From: Brachynemurus nebulosus
Taxonomy: Eukaryota; Arthropoda; Insecta; Neuroptera; Myrmeleontidae
Length of the DNA: 64,000 nucleotides
NCBI GenBank assembly: GCA_035578155.1
Contig: JAPWDM010000013.1
Span: 8,519,527 to 8,583,526, forward strand
Direction: 5' to 3'
Shown here: positions 12,371-24,772 of the stretch, one piece after another
Layout: every line of letters starts with the position of its first letter
Numbering within the stretch: position 1 is the stretch's first letter
The notes under the pieces: generated by a model
What the model was told of the DNA's origin: nothing
What the model saw: only the letters and a program-made list of their open reading frames with translations
Database searches by the model: none
Made by a program: the position numbers and the translations under genes

Positions 12371-13558
12371 ATATTTTAATCGGTTAACTTACCCTAATCA
12401 AATATAACTATGGAAACAAAAAATTGCAACGTAAAATCAATGGACAATATTTGACAATTCGAAATGTCAAAAAGTTGCACAGGACTAAAAATCAAAAATT
12501 TTGGTTTGGGGTAATTAAGGGCAAAACTAATTATATAATATTGTATTGTCATCAAGGTTAGATACGTATGTAAAATTTGAAACCTCTAGCTCAATTAGAA
12601 CCTGTTTAAATTTTTATTCCAAGATTTGATCTAAACCAACATACTAACATAGCAAATTAAATAAAAGTTTTTAATAAAAAATTAAGCATTTTGTAACCTA
12701 TTTGTTACCTACAGTGTATAATTTCTTATCTATTCCACGTGTTCATACTTCAAGTAACAATTAAACTAAATCATTTTAAAATAATAAAAGACGAAATCAC
12801 CGTTTAAGATATGAAGATGAGTAACCTCGGCATTTATTAAAAAGTAATTTAAAGTATTTCTACAATATTTAAAAAAAAAATGAAATAAAATGAAAAAATT
12901 GCCATTATTATCTTTGTTACACGAAATATAATGTTCATTACAGTTAGAAAAGTAATTAAATCTACGTTAACTGAAAACAATCCAATTGGCCCGAAAAGAA
13001 AAAAAAATCAACTTAAATATTTTTGTTCATAAAATCATTTATTTAATGGATATCGCACAGATATCCGTTCTACTCATATTTTTTTTTTATAAAAAATAAA
13101 AATTCGCCACGTACGTATTGGACACGTATTAAATTAGGGTTCCTCAGTGGTTTTCAAAATAAAATCTAGCCAATCTAGGGCACTTAAATACATTTTTCAT
13201 TGTTTATATAAAATGTACTGAAGCAAATGAGGCTTCAAAATGAAACGTGGTCTAAAAGAACCGTCTAACGATATCCCACACAATAAAGTGCCTGGAATTA
13301 TTAAAAATGGTTATGGAAACCTCAAATTCCATTTATGAGCTCCTTCTAATGATATGGCACACGATGTAATTCGTAAAAAAAGTTTTCATTTCCAATATGT
13401 CAAATTACTTTGAGAAATTAAGAAATTAGGAAAAAGAAAGTAGGAATTATGAGAGTGTGGCACACGAACAGACAGACAGAAAAACAGACAGACGAACATG
13501 TTGAAATGATACAGAATCCGAGATTAAATTTAACAGATTAGAGAATTGCTTTATGGTA
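12371..13558. other. AT-rich intergenic DNA
   Basis: No gene supported. A short CAGA-type simple repeat lies near 13470-13492. Confidence 0.5.
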
Positions 13559-14975
13559 CAGCTGAACGTTTTTTTTTATGCGGTTTTTAAAAAAATGGCC
13601 AAAAAATGCATAGTATGAATCAAAATAAAGAGACAGTACGAAACTTAAACATTTACTATAATAACATTCTTTGATAAAAATACTTTTTAACGGCTTTTAG
13701 GCATTTAATCAGTACATTGCATAAGAACATAAGTTATTGCATCATTTAATTTTTTTACAGATATATTTTTCAAAATTTTCATAATATTATAAAAATGAAA
13801 TAAAATGTTTCTACGTGTAAATTAAGGCATTGTCTTGCTTAGAAAAGCTTTGAGTTATGTATTTTCGATGAAACTCTTTTTATGCGGTCTCAACTCACCG
13901 CATAAGAAAGTTTTTTTTTTATTGGAATCTGTCGAATGACGATATGACATCGTGTTGAAAAATCAGACTATTCTTAAAGTGCATTTGTTGAAATGTCATT
14001 CATGAGCTGAATTTTGTAGATCTGAAAATACATACAATTGATTTGATTTTTCAATTCATTTACAATGGGGTATTTGACAGTAGCTGAAAAAATATCTATT
14101 TTGATTTTTAAATAATTACTCGAGTCAGAATGATACTGAATATTGCTTTTATATAAGTTATTTCATTCAAAAATATAAAAATTTTAATTAAATAAAATTA
14201 CAAAATTTACGTTAAAAATGACGTAATCAAAAACATCAAGCAAAAGCAGCTTACGTCACAAGCTCGTTTGAATATGTAGGTATTATATTGTAGTTAGGAA
14301 AAAAAATTGTTTACTTTTTCGGTAACTATAAAAAAAAATTTTCTTTATTATTTTTCATTACTAGACCTACTACAACTACTCAATGTTTTAGAGCCAATGA
14401 CGTCATACGATTTGAAAGAGACAGAAAATATCGTTTTGGCGATCTTTCTAAAAACTGAAATTTTATCGGTGATTTTTATTAAAAATATAGTACAAAATAA
14501 TTTAAAAATGTGTTTTTTGATTTTAGTAAGAAGTAATAGACACACTAAGATGGTTTCTAAAAAATTGTCAAATACCGCATTCGTCAGTTATTTTATGACG
14601 TTTGTATACTCTAAATTGTAATATTCATTAACTCATTCACCCATTTTTTCATATTTTTACCACATTTTAACTGTTTTACAGATGTAAAATTTTCTCTCCT
14701 TCAACAAAATCTCTTTGTTTTGGACCTGTGTCAACCCAAATACTAACAGTTCTAATATTTATCTTTTTTTTTCTTAATATAGCACTGGTTACTATATATA
14801 AAACTAATGTTAATGCACCATTTTGTCAGCCATTTTTCTGAAGCTCCTCCTTTTGGACAGATCCCAATACCGAACTAATCTATTCATAGCTATTTATGAC
14901 AATTTTTAAAATATTTTTTTTGTGCGATTTTTTTTTATGCGGTCCCTATCCACCGTATAAAAAAAGGATCAGCTA
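13559..14975. mobile_element. Tigger/pogo-like element, long copy
   Basis: CAGCTGAACGTTTTTTTTTA then TGCGG starts after TA at 13557-13558. The far end CCGTATAAAAAAAGGATCAG then CT is followed by TA at 14976-14977. CAGCTGAAC with TTTTTATGCGGT is a Tigger/pogo-type end. The first 350 bases and last 150 bases match the copy at 39698-40218, but this copy has about 900 extra bases (from about 13910 to 14800). The extra part has no recognisable transposase, so it is either original interior or a later insertion. Confidence 0.6.
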
Positions 14976-15020
14976 TATTTCATATTTGCTACTAATAAAT
15001 AAAACACATCAAAAGAGTTG

Positions 15021-15058
15021 GTTGCGATAATGATCATATTGATCGAAACGTGTCGTGA
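15021..15058 (+). ncRNA. Decayed hammerhead-like motif
   Basis: TGATCATATTGATCGAAACG then TGTCG gives a GATC/GATC hairpin directly followed by GAAAC and GTGTC, the layout of stem II, the GAAA core and the cleavage site in minimal hammerheads. The CTGANGA box is degraded (GCGATAA). It resembles the better preserved pair at 36762-36924. Confidence 0.3.
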
Positions 15059-15253
15059 GAGTTTCTAAAATAAAAGTTGTATTTTTTTCCCAAATATACG
15101 AATGACGATTAAAATCTATCGGAATTGAATCAAATCGGAACATAAATAAAACACTGTGTATATCAGAGAGTTACAATAATTAAAAATAGGTAAGTATATT
15201 ATAATCAAAAATTGACGGAATGTATTCAGGTAGGTAATTTCATTTTAAATTAG

Positions 15254-15392
15254 TCAAATGAGTTGTGCTCGCATATACCGAACGACACACCGAATGATAG
15301 GTCTTCATTGAAACCAATTCGTTGCGGAACGAACCGCGCGAAGGAGAACAAAGCCACCGAGGAGCATTCGGATTCACAGATGCAAAACTTCG
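15254..15392 (+). CDS. Possible internal exon, unidentified
   Basis: A block of balanced composition in AT-rich DNA. On the plus strand it is open after an AG at 15252-15253 and reads through HIPNDTPNDRSSLKPIRCG and NRAKENKATEEHSDSQMQNF to a weak donor (CG then GTAGAT) at 15393. The opposite strand is also open over most of the block, so the strand is uncertain. No family is recognised. It could be an exon of a gene with very long introns or a repeat fragment. Confidence 0.2.
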
Positions 15393-15639
15393 GTAGATCT
15401 CACCCATTATTAACATACTGCCTATATTATATCAAGTACCAACATAGTATTTTCAAAATAAGCTTAGGTAAACAATGAAAATACTTATGTCGAAATGATT
15501 TTTCAAATTAACTTTCTAGTGGAGTAAAATTATTTCGTATTCAGATTGGGCCTAAAATAAATAGCTGGTCAGACCTCAATCAAAGTTTGCTTAAATAGTA
15601 AGATACTGACAAAATGAATATGAAGACTCTTTTATGTGA
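15393..15639. other. AT-rich intergenic DNA
   Basis: No further feature seen after the candidate exon. Confidence 0.4.
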
Positions 15640-16060
15640 TTTTGCTTCCAAGACTACTAAAGTAGCGGAAGCATTGTGATCATTTTTGAAAAATAAAAAT
15701 TTTTTTCCCTCCAAAATAAAATTTTTTACGCAAATTTTACGTTTTAGAGCTTCCTGAACAATTTTAGTTTGTTGGATGTAAGTCCGTCTGTGTGTTGCAC
15801 CAAGTGGCATAATTTCTGAACTATTCCTAGACGGTCCCCTATGAATTTAATCGGAATCGGAGTAACGGTTGCTACGCCGCTACCACGTCATTCAATTAAT
15901 ATACTAAATTGCACCAAGTGGCATAACTTCTGAACTATTCAATTCTTTATTATGAAATTGTCAGAAATTATACGGTCTGGTTCCTAGATGGTTCTCTACA
16001 AATTTCATTGCATTCGGAGTAATAGTATCCACGGCGCTACCATGAAATCCCATTAAATGT
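15640..16060 (-). repeat. Dispersed repeat with an internal duplication
   Basis: CACCAAGTGGCATAATTTCT at 15798 recurs at 15912 (CATAACTTCT), each followed by a CTAGACGGT or CTAGATGGT block and a GCTACGCCGCTACC or CACGGCGCTACC block. The 15700-15850 part is the reverse complement of 42480-42620, so this is a dispersed repeat family. No coding capacity. Confidence 0.5.
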
Positions 16061-17449
16061 CAATATCTTATTTACTGCTAGTCCCACTTCACTCAAATTT
16101 TTAAAGTATTTTGGGAGTTAGTGTCTAAAATACTTTTACTATTATTTTATAATTTAGCCTTTAAGTATTTTGAGTTGCAACAATTTTTTATGAACTTTAA
16201 CGGTATACGAGTATATGTATATTAGGTAGAATACTGTTTTGTAGTCTTTTACGAATACGAGGAAGCTGTATGCCTCACCTCTTTGGCAACGCATTTTATC
16301 CTCTTTCCAATGATGTAAAAAAATGTCGCAAAAACTTTTAAATTTGGGCAAATTTTGGCAAAAAATTGCCCCAGAAACCATGTACCGAGCATCAGACGTG
16401 TTTGACTGAAAAACTTATCCAAGTCGCGTCATAACAGTGACTGTAATAACTGAATTTTCGATTCAAAAATTTGCTAAAACCTCATAAGAAAGATAGGTAA
16501 TACTAGAAACTATAAGATTATCTAAAATCAGCCCATCAGACATCATATATTTTTTGGCGCCATTTTGAAAAAAAAAAGAAAAATTTCTCTGTTTTTTAAA
16601 CTTTCAGTCGTTCTAAACAATCGAATTTTTTATTTTAAGCACTGATTCTAGATGGTCTCACAAAAAATACCATAGTAAAGAGAATGCATCAAGTTTTTTT
16701 GAATCATTGGCACCTTTTTTTAGCCTTTGACTTTCAACAGGCTTACAGGGGCAGATGGATGGTCAACGAAAAGAAACAAAATTTCGAGATACACTTAATT
16801 ATATGTACCTACTTTAATGTACACTTTTTTTTCATTAAATAGTTCGTCTAGAAAAAAATTCCAAAAAAGTGGTTTTTTTAGCATATTACATACTTGTAAA
16901 GGATCCTTTAAAGTGTAGAAAATAGATGTGCTATTGTGTTGTACTAAACGATCTCGTGTAAATATGGTATTAGAAATTCAATACACTTCAAGCTATGTTG
17001 AAGATACTATAAAATATCAGTATATTATGAACGGGCATTTATTTTGTTGATTGCGCTGCGCTGGTCCGTCTACTACTAACTGTTGCGAGCAGATAGATAC
17101 TCAAATAAATATTATAGCAGCACAAAACATTATTATTCCTTGACTGAACAAAATATAATAATAACATTCACGCTACAATTATGATAATTCAAAAATAATA
17201 CAGGAACTTCGCTACTAAAATAACTCATTAAGAATTCAAAATTAATAATAACAAAAATAATTTAATGCATTCGTACAGCATGTTTTATAAATATGTACAT
17301 ATTTGAAAATGTACATATATAAATATAATGAAATTTTACAACATGATATTTAAACTTATATTAAATAAATAAATACAAATTTTGAATTAATTATTATTCA
17401 CCCCAAGGTTTTTGTTAAATTTATTTCCAAAACCGTTTTCATTTAGCGA
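16061..17449. other. AT-rich intergenic DNA with a family fragment
   Basis: The stretch at about 16300-16480 is a decayed minus-strand copy of the (TA)n-associated family (GGCAAAAAATTGCC, CATCAGACGTGTTTGACTG, AAGTCGCGTCATAACAGTG). The rest shows no feature. Confidence 0.45.
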
Positions 17450-17575
17450 AATACCAGAATGAAATTCAGCTATCATTTATAGCACTATCATGGCGCGACT
17501 TGAGCTCGGGACTATAACAGAAATTTGTTTTGACGTCCCTAGAAACCGAAAATAATATTCCCTCATATATGGGGC
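17450..17575 (+). repeat. Head fragment of the (TA)n-associated repeat family
   Basis: AGCGAAATACCAGAATG, CATGGCGCGACTTGAGCTCG and CCTAGAAACCGAAAATAATA are the same blocks as at the start of the copy at 18265. Confidence 0.65.
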
Positions 17576-18264
17576 ATTCTTTCTGAACGGGAGATCCCCT
17601 GCTGTCCAAAATTTTTGGTGCTTAAAATAGGTGTACAATAGCTCAAATTAAAGGTTATAAACTCTACTTTTCAAATATGAGTGGCAAAATTGACCTCACA
17701 CAATAATGGCTTCAATATGACGGCTGAAAAGTATAACTGCATTTTTTTGCGGACAATAAACGTTCTGTAACGTTTTAAAAATTTTTTCATAAAACTTTTT
17801 TTGGTTAAAAATGTACAGTTTTCATTAACGTTTTGAGGGCAATTTAAAAATATATAGAATCTATACAGGGTGTTCCATTTAACCTGGAATTTTCTAAGTC
17901 TGACCAAAAAAATAGTATTTCTGAAGAGGGCATCTTTCTGTCCTAAAATAAGTTCGCCTCCGAAAATCTATGATTCACTTCTAATTTCAACATTCATGCG
18001 GTTTCTAGGACACTGAAAAATTTTAGTAAACTCGGTGACGCGACGTGATCAGATTAAAATTTTTTTTTAAATCACTTTTTTTCGACGCCGAAAATTTTTG
18101 CATCTTATTGTACGCTGTCGATTCGCGACTATCATTAAATAAACGTACATTAAAATGACATAGTATTCGCTACCGTTATTTAAGATTGTAGAAAAGTTAG
18201 TTGATATGGTTAAGAGCTCGTCCGAAAGAGGTCGCTGCGGTATTGAAGAACTATACGACGGAGC
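17576..18264. other. Intergenic DNA
   Basis: CAGGGTGTTCCATTTAACCT at 17867 resembles the ends of many insect elements, but no partner end was found. No gene. Confidence 0.4.
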
Positions 18265-18389
18265 TATATTAGCGAATTACCAGAATGGAATTCAGCTATT
18301 ACAGCCACTGTCATGACGCGACTTGAGCCCGGGACTATGGCAGAAATTTGTTTTGAGGTCCCTAGAAACCGAAAATAATATTCACTAAA

Positions 18390-18486
<97 letters not shown>

Positions 18487-18815
18487 TCCGCGCGATAACT
18501 CTCGAACGAAGTATCCAATTTTTACGAAATTTGATGAAAACATTGGAATTCCCAAACCCTTGGATGAATTCGTCAGCCAGACACGTCGGATGCCAGGAAC
18601 ATGGTTTTTGTTCTTGCAAAAAATTAATTTTTTGCCAAAATTTCCACTAATTCAAAAATTTTTGCGAAATTTTTTTACACCATTTAAAAGAGGAGAAAAA
18701 ATTACATAAAAAAAGATCTTTAAACTATTGTTCTATATGTCAACTAGTTTCCGAGAAAAACTATTTTTTATAAACGGAAATTCGCTATGTTATACAGGAT
18801 GCTGCGACAGGGGTA
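18265..18815 (+). repeat. (TA)n-associated repeat family, full copy
   Basis: It opens with TATTAGCGAATTACCAGAAT and GACGCGACTTGAGCCCGGG, holds a long (TA)n tract, then CGCGATAACTCTCGAACGAA, CGTCAGCCAGACACGTCGG and TTCGCTATGTTATACAGG, and ends GATGCTGCGACAGGGGTATT. The copy at 33995-34570 has the same parts in the opposite orientation. No transposase or reverse transcriptase frame. The class is unknown to me. Confidence 0.7.
18393..18482. repeat. (TA)n microsatellite
   Basis: About 45 uninterrupted TA units inside the repeat copy at 18265-18815. Open frames across it are artefacts of IYIYIY coding. Confidence 0.95.
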
Positions 18816-20555
18816 TTAGATATTATATACAGAGGACGACACTAAAGCAACGTTCAATTCATTCATCATTGAAGCGAGCAAAGAATCAAATAACATCTTA
18901 TGAAATATTATTTTATAAAAGATTATTTATATTTTTCTTATCATACACATAAAAGTACGGAAAGATACACTTTATAGTAAAAATGAAACTGGTGTAAAAG
19001 ATGATAGACCATCCTTTGGTAATAATACAAACATATAATTTTTTGGCAGTGACGGTTCTACAGTGTTTGTGTTACAGTTTGGGAAACGTAGGATGACACA
19101 TTTTGCGCATCTCAAGTCTCATCCTACATTTTTCAAGCTGTATATCGATTTAAAATCGAATGATGGGACCTATGGTCATCAACGTGTGAATTTGGAGATG
19201 CCTAATTCGTTTCACAAGAATACCAAATTATGTAAAAATATTGGTTTTTGTATATATTTTAACTCTGTTGCAATTTTATAAAATTTACCACGTGAGTTTT
19301 TTGAGAGTTGCCATTTCTATTACAACCAAATTTTTATGATAGAAATGGTACTGGAAAAGGTTCTTTTCTTGGATGTAATGGAAATGTAACCAAGAAAAAC
19401 ACTATCGGTTGAAGTAGCCTCAAGTGCGTATGCTTATTTTTACCGCCTAACCAATAAATTATAGAAAAATTAAAAGATTAAACTTCGGTAAAAAAAATTT
19501 TTTTTGCTCATTTGTTGTTAATTAATGCATTAGATCAGTTTTACCGAAAAATTAATATATAGTCCCATTTAAAAATCTATAAGTTTGTATCATAGCTCAA
19601 AAATCATAAGTGCTATAAAGCTCCTGACTATAGCAATCGTTTCCCCCCGTCGATATCTACAACTCTTATTTGAACAATGTTTCGATTAAATCAACGGTTT
19701 GGCTGTAATAAAAATGGCAACTCTCGAAAAACTCACACAGTATATGATTAAGAAGGAAAAGCTTGAATCGTATGAGAAAAAAGTTTAAGAATATGAAAAT
19801 GTCGACTACATGCTAAAATTTTTAATCTTCAAAAATAGGGTATTTGATAGTATCAAGAAAAAATGATTAAAACAGTTTTTAATGCAAACTTATAATAAAG
19901 AATAATAACAATTAATTATGCTAATTTATCCTATTATTATATAACATTTTCAAACATTCTAGAGGGCTTTGGAACATTCTAGAACCTTCTACTCCTTAAT
20001 TGCCTAACATTTTTAAATTTTTCTTTGTTGAATCTAAAATTTTTTGTCAGGAAAGATATTTTACGTAAAAAAATTTACTTCCAGCCAAGTATTTTAAAAA
20101 ATTTTATTTTTTAAACTTCTTAGGAAATTATTCCTTTAAAAATAAGTCCTGAAAAATTCACTCTGTTACTTAGGATACGGTGTGACAGGGGTATTTTCAT
20201 AAACAGAAAATATATACATCCATAATATATTAAATATGAATATTTTAAAATAATTTGTCAAAATTAGTTCATAGTGCACATAATTCAATGTACCGCCACT
20301 GTTTAATACCTATATTTTTCGTTTTCTTTCATTTTATGATAAAAGTAAAGAGAGACGCAAATATTTACAATTCACAAACTGTATCTAATTTGTAGCACAT
20401 AACTTTTATATTATTACGAATTTCTGCACGATATGGCTTTGAAGAGCGTCTACCTTATAATACTTATTGCAGAAATATCATCAACTTCAGATCAATGTAT
20501 GTTTGTATATATAAAGAATTATACTTTGGTGTATACCACACACTGCAGTATCGTG
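18816..20555. other. AT-rich intergenic DNA
   Basis: The frame at 19063-19281 covers a slightly less AT-rich stretch (KRRMTHFAHLKSHPTFFKLY) but no family is recognised. 20140-20200 is a tail fragment of the (TA)n-associated family (GATACGGTGTGACAGGGG). Confidence 0.4.
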
Positions 20556-20649
20556 GGTATATCGCACCTCGGCGCAACAACAGAGCCACATCTTATATGG
20601 ATTTGTAGGTATAGTGTGACCCTGTTGTTGCCGAGGTACGATATGTACT
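20556..20649. repeat. Hairpin of about 25 bp arms
   Basis: TATATCGCACCTCGGCGCAA at 20559 onward pairs with TTGTTGCCGAGGTACGATAT ending at 20644. The loop is about 40 bases. It may be a small foldback element or a structured transcript. Confidence 0.5.
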
Positions 20650-21028
20650 TATATATATACGAAGCAAAAACCACGATGAGTACATACAAATAATATATAA
20701 TTTTATTTTATTCCATATAATAATTATAAATTTCATTTCTGACCGTATAGAAGATACTTACCTAGATTTTTATAATTTTGCAAAAAAAATTTCAATTTAA
20801 TTTCAATTCAAAGAGGAATACGGAAGAGTTTTTGAAAAAAATATCGATGTGGTTAACATTCTGGATTCAAAGACACCCATTTCTGGACCGTGTATGATGG
20901 AAAAAATTGAAAAATTTACGCCTTTTTGACTTAACAAATTACATCATTAACACCACTAAAAATTGCTGTAAACTGCTAAAGTTTTTTACGGTTAACCGAT
21001 TGCAAAATGAAGGTGTTTTTCACACAAG
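20650..21028. other. AT-rich intergenic DNA
   Basis: Nothing recognisable. Confidence 0.5.
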
Positions 21029-21468
21029 CGGTTAGTGATGAACAAATGCAAGACCAAGACCAACACTTGGCAATCTTGGTCTTGTTCTTGCATTAAGAAT
21101 CTTGGTCTTGGTCTTGCTAGAGCAGTTTGAGTCTTGGTCTTGGTCTCGGTCTTGCAAAATGCCGTCTTGGTTTTGGTCTTGGTCTTGGTATTGCTAAAAA
21201 ATCTTGCACTTTCTTGCATTTTTTTATTAGCGAATTTTTTCCTTCTAAAATCAGAATTTTCTCTCTTTACGGTATTAATTATACTTTCAAACTATTTAAA
21301 TAGTTTAGCAAGACTCTTGTTTTTTTCTTGCTTTTGTCTTGGTTTTGCTCACTTGAGTCTTGGTATTGGTCTTGCAGCCATACTTATAGTCTTGGTCTTA
21401 GTCTTGCAAAAAATGCAAGACCAAGACAAGACTGCAAGACCAAGACTAATTTTGCTCATCACTATTTG
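21029..21468 (+). repeat. CTTGGT/ACCAAG hexamer repeat element, copy 2
   Basis: It starts AGTGATGAACAAATGCAAG and ends TTTTGCTCATCACT, a terminal inverted repeat. Between are CTTGGT runs, an AT-rich spacer with CTATTTAAATAGTTTAGC, more CTTGGT runs and a final ACCAAG block. The hexamer gives spurious LVLVLV or TKTKTK frames on the two strands. Confidence 0.75.
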
Positions 21469-22890
21469 AGAAACGTTATATTTTTAACTTCTCTGGAATA
21501 GAAAGTTATTCCTTCAAATGTTACACAAAACGCTCCGACAGGGGTACTTTTAAAACATGCAAATATCCAAATATTTAAAAAAAATTTTCACAGAATTAGT
21601 GAAACACTCCATTAAAATTGTTTAACCAAAATTATTCACAATGCCATTTTGCTTGTGTTACATACAATAGTTTTTGCAATTCTGAATTAAAATGGAAAAA
21701 TTAAGGAAAAATGGAAAAATTATTTCAGATTTTTTGCTTTAATTCTGTCATCCTATAGAATTGTATTCGTTCTAAGCCTGAATTTTACTCTTCAGCTGCC
21801 CTTTAGACTAATGTAAGGGGACGAAACGGTCAGTTCAAACATTTTAGAGTGCTCAGAGGTGCCTCGGAGAAAAAAGCTACAAAAATTTTTGAAAATTGTT
21901 TCCACTTATATAGTTCTCCAAGAGTATCATTTTTAAATCGTTTGTGCAAAAAAGAAAAAGAATACTAGGTAGGTACTCCAAAAAAATGTTAAAGTATGCT
22001 TTCTTACGAAAAAATTTTCATGTTCCCGAATTTTCTCTAAAAGTAGAAAATATCTATATAAAAATTTCATAATCTTCCTATTCCTTTACCATATCTATAT
22101 AAATTTTTCATGAAAATTCAGTAATTGATTCACCAAACATCTTACATTTAATGCCCCGGTAAAAAGCTCTTTTATATTACTACCCACTACAACTCTATCT
22201 TGTATATTCTTCACATAAAGATAACGTACGCTTTAAAGTAAAAATTCTATTTAGACATAATTCAGTTTACATCTATGCATTAATAAAAACACAGGTTCTA
22301 CTTCTAACTCCGTCTAGTATACAGTAAGTACATAGTAATAAAATAAATATTCATTACCTTCAAAGAGTAAAATAGATTATAAAACCAAACTTTCAGAGTA
22401 CATACTGTATTAAATTATTATTACTTTAAAGGTAGTTTAAAGGTACGTTCACACTAACACGTTTAAGTTTGAATACTTGATCGAATATCTAGACTATGAA
22501 ATAACAAAAAAACTATTGTATTAGTATGCACCTACCTTTACATTGTAAAATTACCTAAATAGCTCGTAAGTACATCATTATTATCTACGAGAGATTTCGG
22601 CGTTGAAGTTAAAATTTCAAGTAAAATGAAACATAGTTGAGACTGAATCAGATCGAATCGAAGCTACCTTTTCTTAAACTTTCCTCTCAATAATGCTTTT
22701 GTAATTTTATCTGTACTAAACTTGAAGGGCTAAACTCAATAATAGCAAAATATTCAAGTATGTACATATTATGTACCTCAATAAGTATTTACTCTTGAAG
22801 AAAATTCGACTTCTTCATTTTCGTAAATTTAAATCGACACAAAAAACACAAAAATGTTCAAAAATCGTCAAAAAAGTGTAAATAAGATAC
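21469..22890. other. AT-rich intergenic DNA
   Basis: 21475-21560 carries a tail fragment of the (TA)n-associated family (CGCTCCGACAGGGGTAC). No gene. Confidence 0.45.
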
Positions 22891-22897
22891 TTCATAC

Positions 22898-23763
22898 TAG
22901 AGATGTGCCAAAATCGTGAATTCAGGCGTGACCCATCGTGATCGTGAATGATTTTTTACGATCGTGCGTGAGTGGGCGTGATCGTGACATTTAATTTCTT
23001 GTCGTAAATAATTCGTGAGTCACGAAAAGTTGAAGACTATGAATAAAATTTTTTAAAGTAATTTATTATTTTCAGTTTTAAGGAATAATAACTTAAACCG
23101 ATTTGATTTTTTAACTACAAAAAAAATCTTTTTATATACTGCTTTGAGTACAAGTAGGTAGAAATCCAATAACCCTTACTAACAAATTCCATTTCTTTAC
23201 CAAGATGCTTGGAGTGTATACAAAATGATTTACAATTTAGAAATGTCCAACAGTGTTGATGATGTTGTTCTAATTATTTCTTCCGTTTTTAAATAATTCC
23301 TTAAATTTTTAACAAATTCTTAAAATTAGCCTGCATCTCTCGCGATGTGTGTATATACGGTCTCAGTCAATGGGTATAGTAGGTAATAGTTGAAAATATT
23401 AGGTACAAGGTCAGTTTTACAGTTTTGAACAGTATGATCTATGACGATTCCATGAAGACATAACATAAAGAGCATATGGGTTAATTTAAAAGAATATTAT
23501 CTTTTTCAATATTTTAAGTAGTGTTATTATTTTCATTATTTTTTTAAAAATTTGTTATTTATATATTTATGGGTACTAAAAAATATTTTGTCATAATTTT
23601 CTTAAAAAACTACATATTTGGTTTGGTTTTCCGAAATGTCATGTTTATATACAAATACAATACAATAAGTAAATTTTCTCGTTCGTGATCGGACGTGAGT
23701 GCAAAAGCTAATTCGTGACTGTGCGTGATCGTGACTAAAAATGTACTCACGAGCATATCTCTG
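22898..23763. mobile_element. hAT-like MITE with CGTGA-rich ends
   Basis: AGAGATGTGCCAAAATCGTG at 22899 is mirrored by ACGAGCATATCTCT at 23750-23763. TTCATAC occurs just outside at 22891-22897 and, two to three bases further out, at 23766-23772, as expected for a 7-8 bp hAT target duplication. Both subterminal parts are dense in CGTGATCGTGA-type repeats. No transposase frame. Confidence 0.55.
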
Positions 23764-23772
23764 CGTTCATAC

Positions 23773-24305
23773 CTGGTTCTATAATTAAAAACGTAAAGTG
23801 AATTAACACCATGTTAATATCTACGCCGTGAAAACTATTTTAAAACACAACATCAGTGACATCTATACACATAAAACCGTAGCACATACCTTTATGTGCG
23901 CTCACTCATACGATGAGTACAAATTTTCACATTTGACTCAAAACATTATATAATAATAAATTATAGTGCAAAATATCATATTTCTCAACATTCAAAATTC
24001 TAATGAAGTGGTTTTATGTAACTCGATGAGCAATTAACTACCTACATTTTACCTTGCTTGGTATTGTTATAACGGAGCTCCAGATACCATGCCTGGCACT
24101 GGAGCTATGTTAGGTTGAGCTGTATGCATATACAAATGACATTAACAATAAAACATAAGTATTAAAGTCATAGAATTGTTAGAATAGTATGTTAAACGAA
24201 TTTCATATAAAATGAACACTTTATGTACTCCTTACAAATCAGTGGCGAATAAGCGGTATCGTTAGCCGACAGGCAACACTGATTTTTTTAACATTAGAAA
24301 TTCGT
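23773..24305. other. AT-rich intergenic DNA
   Basis: A short hairpin sits at about 24075-24108 (GGAGCTCCAG with CACTGGAGCT). No gene. Confidence 0.4.
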
Positions 24306-24772
24306 TTAATACGTTCACTGACAATCTAAAAATATAGACTTTATGAGATGGCCAAATATTCTATGTTAAATAAGTAAATTCTTATATTTGTCACGCGATA
24401 TCGCATGATTGGCAATGAAAGTGTTAAACTAGAATTATTGGTATAAAAACTAAAGGTTTCAGCAAAACATAAATTATTTGTAAATAGTTTAAAAATTCAA
24501 ATTCAAAACCTAACTATGTGATTTTTTCGTAAAATTTCAATAGAAAACACCAAATATTGAAGGATTTCGTAGTAATTTGTTCCGGTCAGTGAGAATTACA
24601 TTAATGCCATGCCATCACGTCCTTATAACCTGTAATGACAAAACACTCAATTGGTACACTGTTTTAACAACTAATAGACTTTAGACGGAATTTTGGACGT
24701 CTACGACGTTGTGTTTGAGTTTGTACGGTTTCCTTTGACGTCTTATGACGCCAATAACCGTCAAGGTGTTAA
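24306..24772. mobile_element. Possible TTAA-flanked MITE(s)
   Basis: TTAATACGTTCACTGACAAT at 24306 is mirrored by ATTGGCAATGAAAGTGTTAA ending at 24427 and by CCAATAACCGTCAAGGTGTT then AA ending at 24772. All share the pattern TTAAYACNTTNANTGNCAAT. It may be one 467 bp element with an internal end, or two elements side by side. Confidence 0.35.

Noticed and set aside
18264..18619. Open frames coding IYIYIY
   Set aside because: They are translations of the (TA)n tract and its flanks, not genes.
19063..19281. 72-codon frame in a slightly less AT-rich stretch
   Set aside because: No ATG in a good context, no splice evidence and no recognisable family.
20433..20693. 86-codon frame with a hydrophobic start that resembles a signal peptide
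   Set aside because: It runs through a 25 bp hairpin, has no conserved domain and sits in repeat-like DNA.
21134..21469. 111-codon and similar frames rich in LVLVL or TKTKT
   Set aside because: They arise from CTTGGT/ACCAAG hexamers; the same effect is seen in all three copies.
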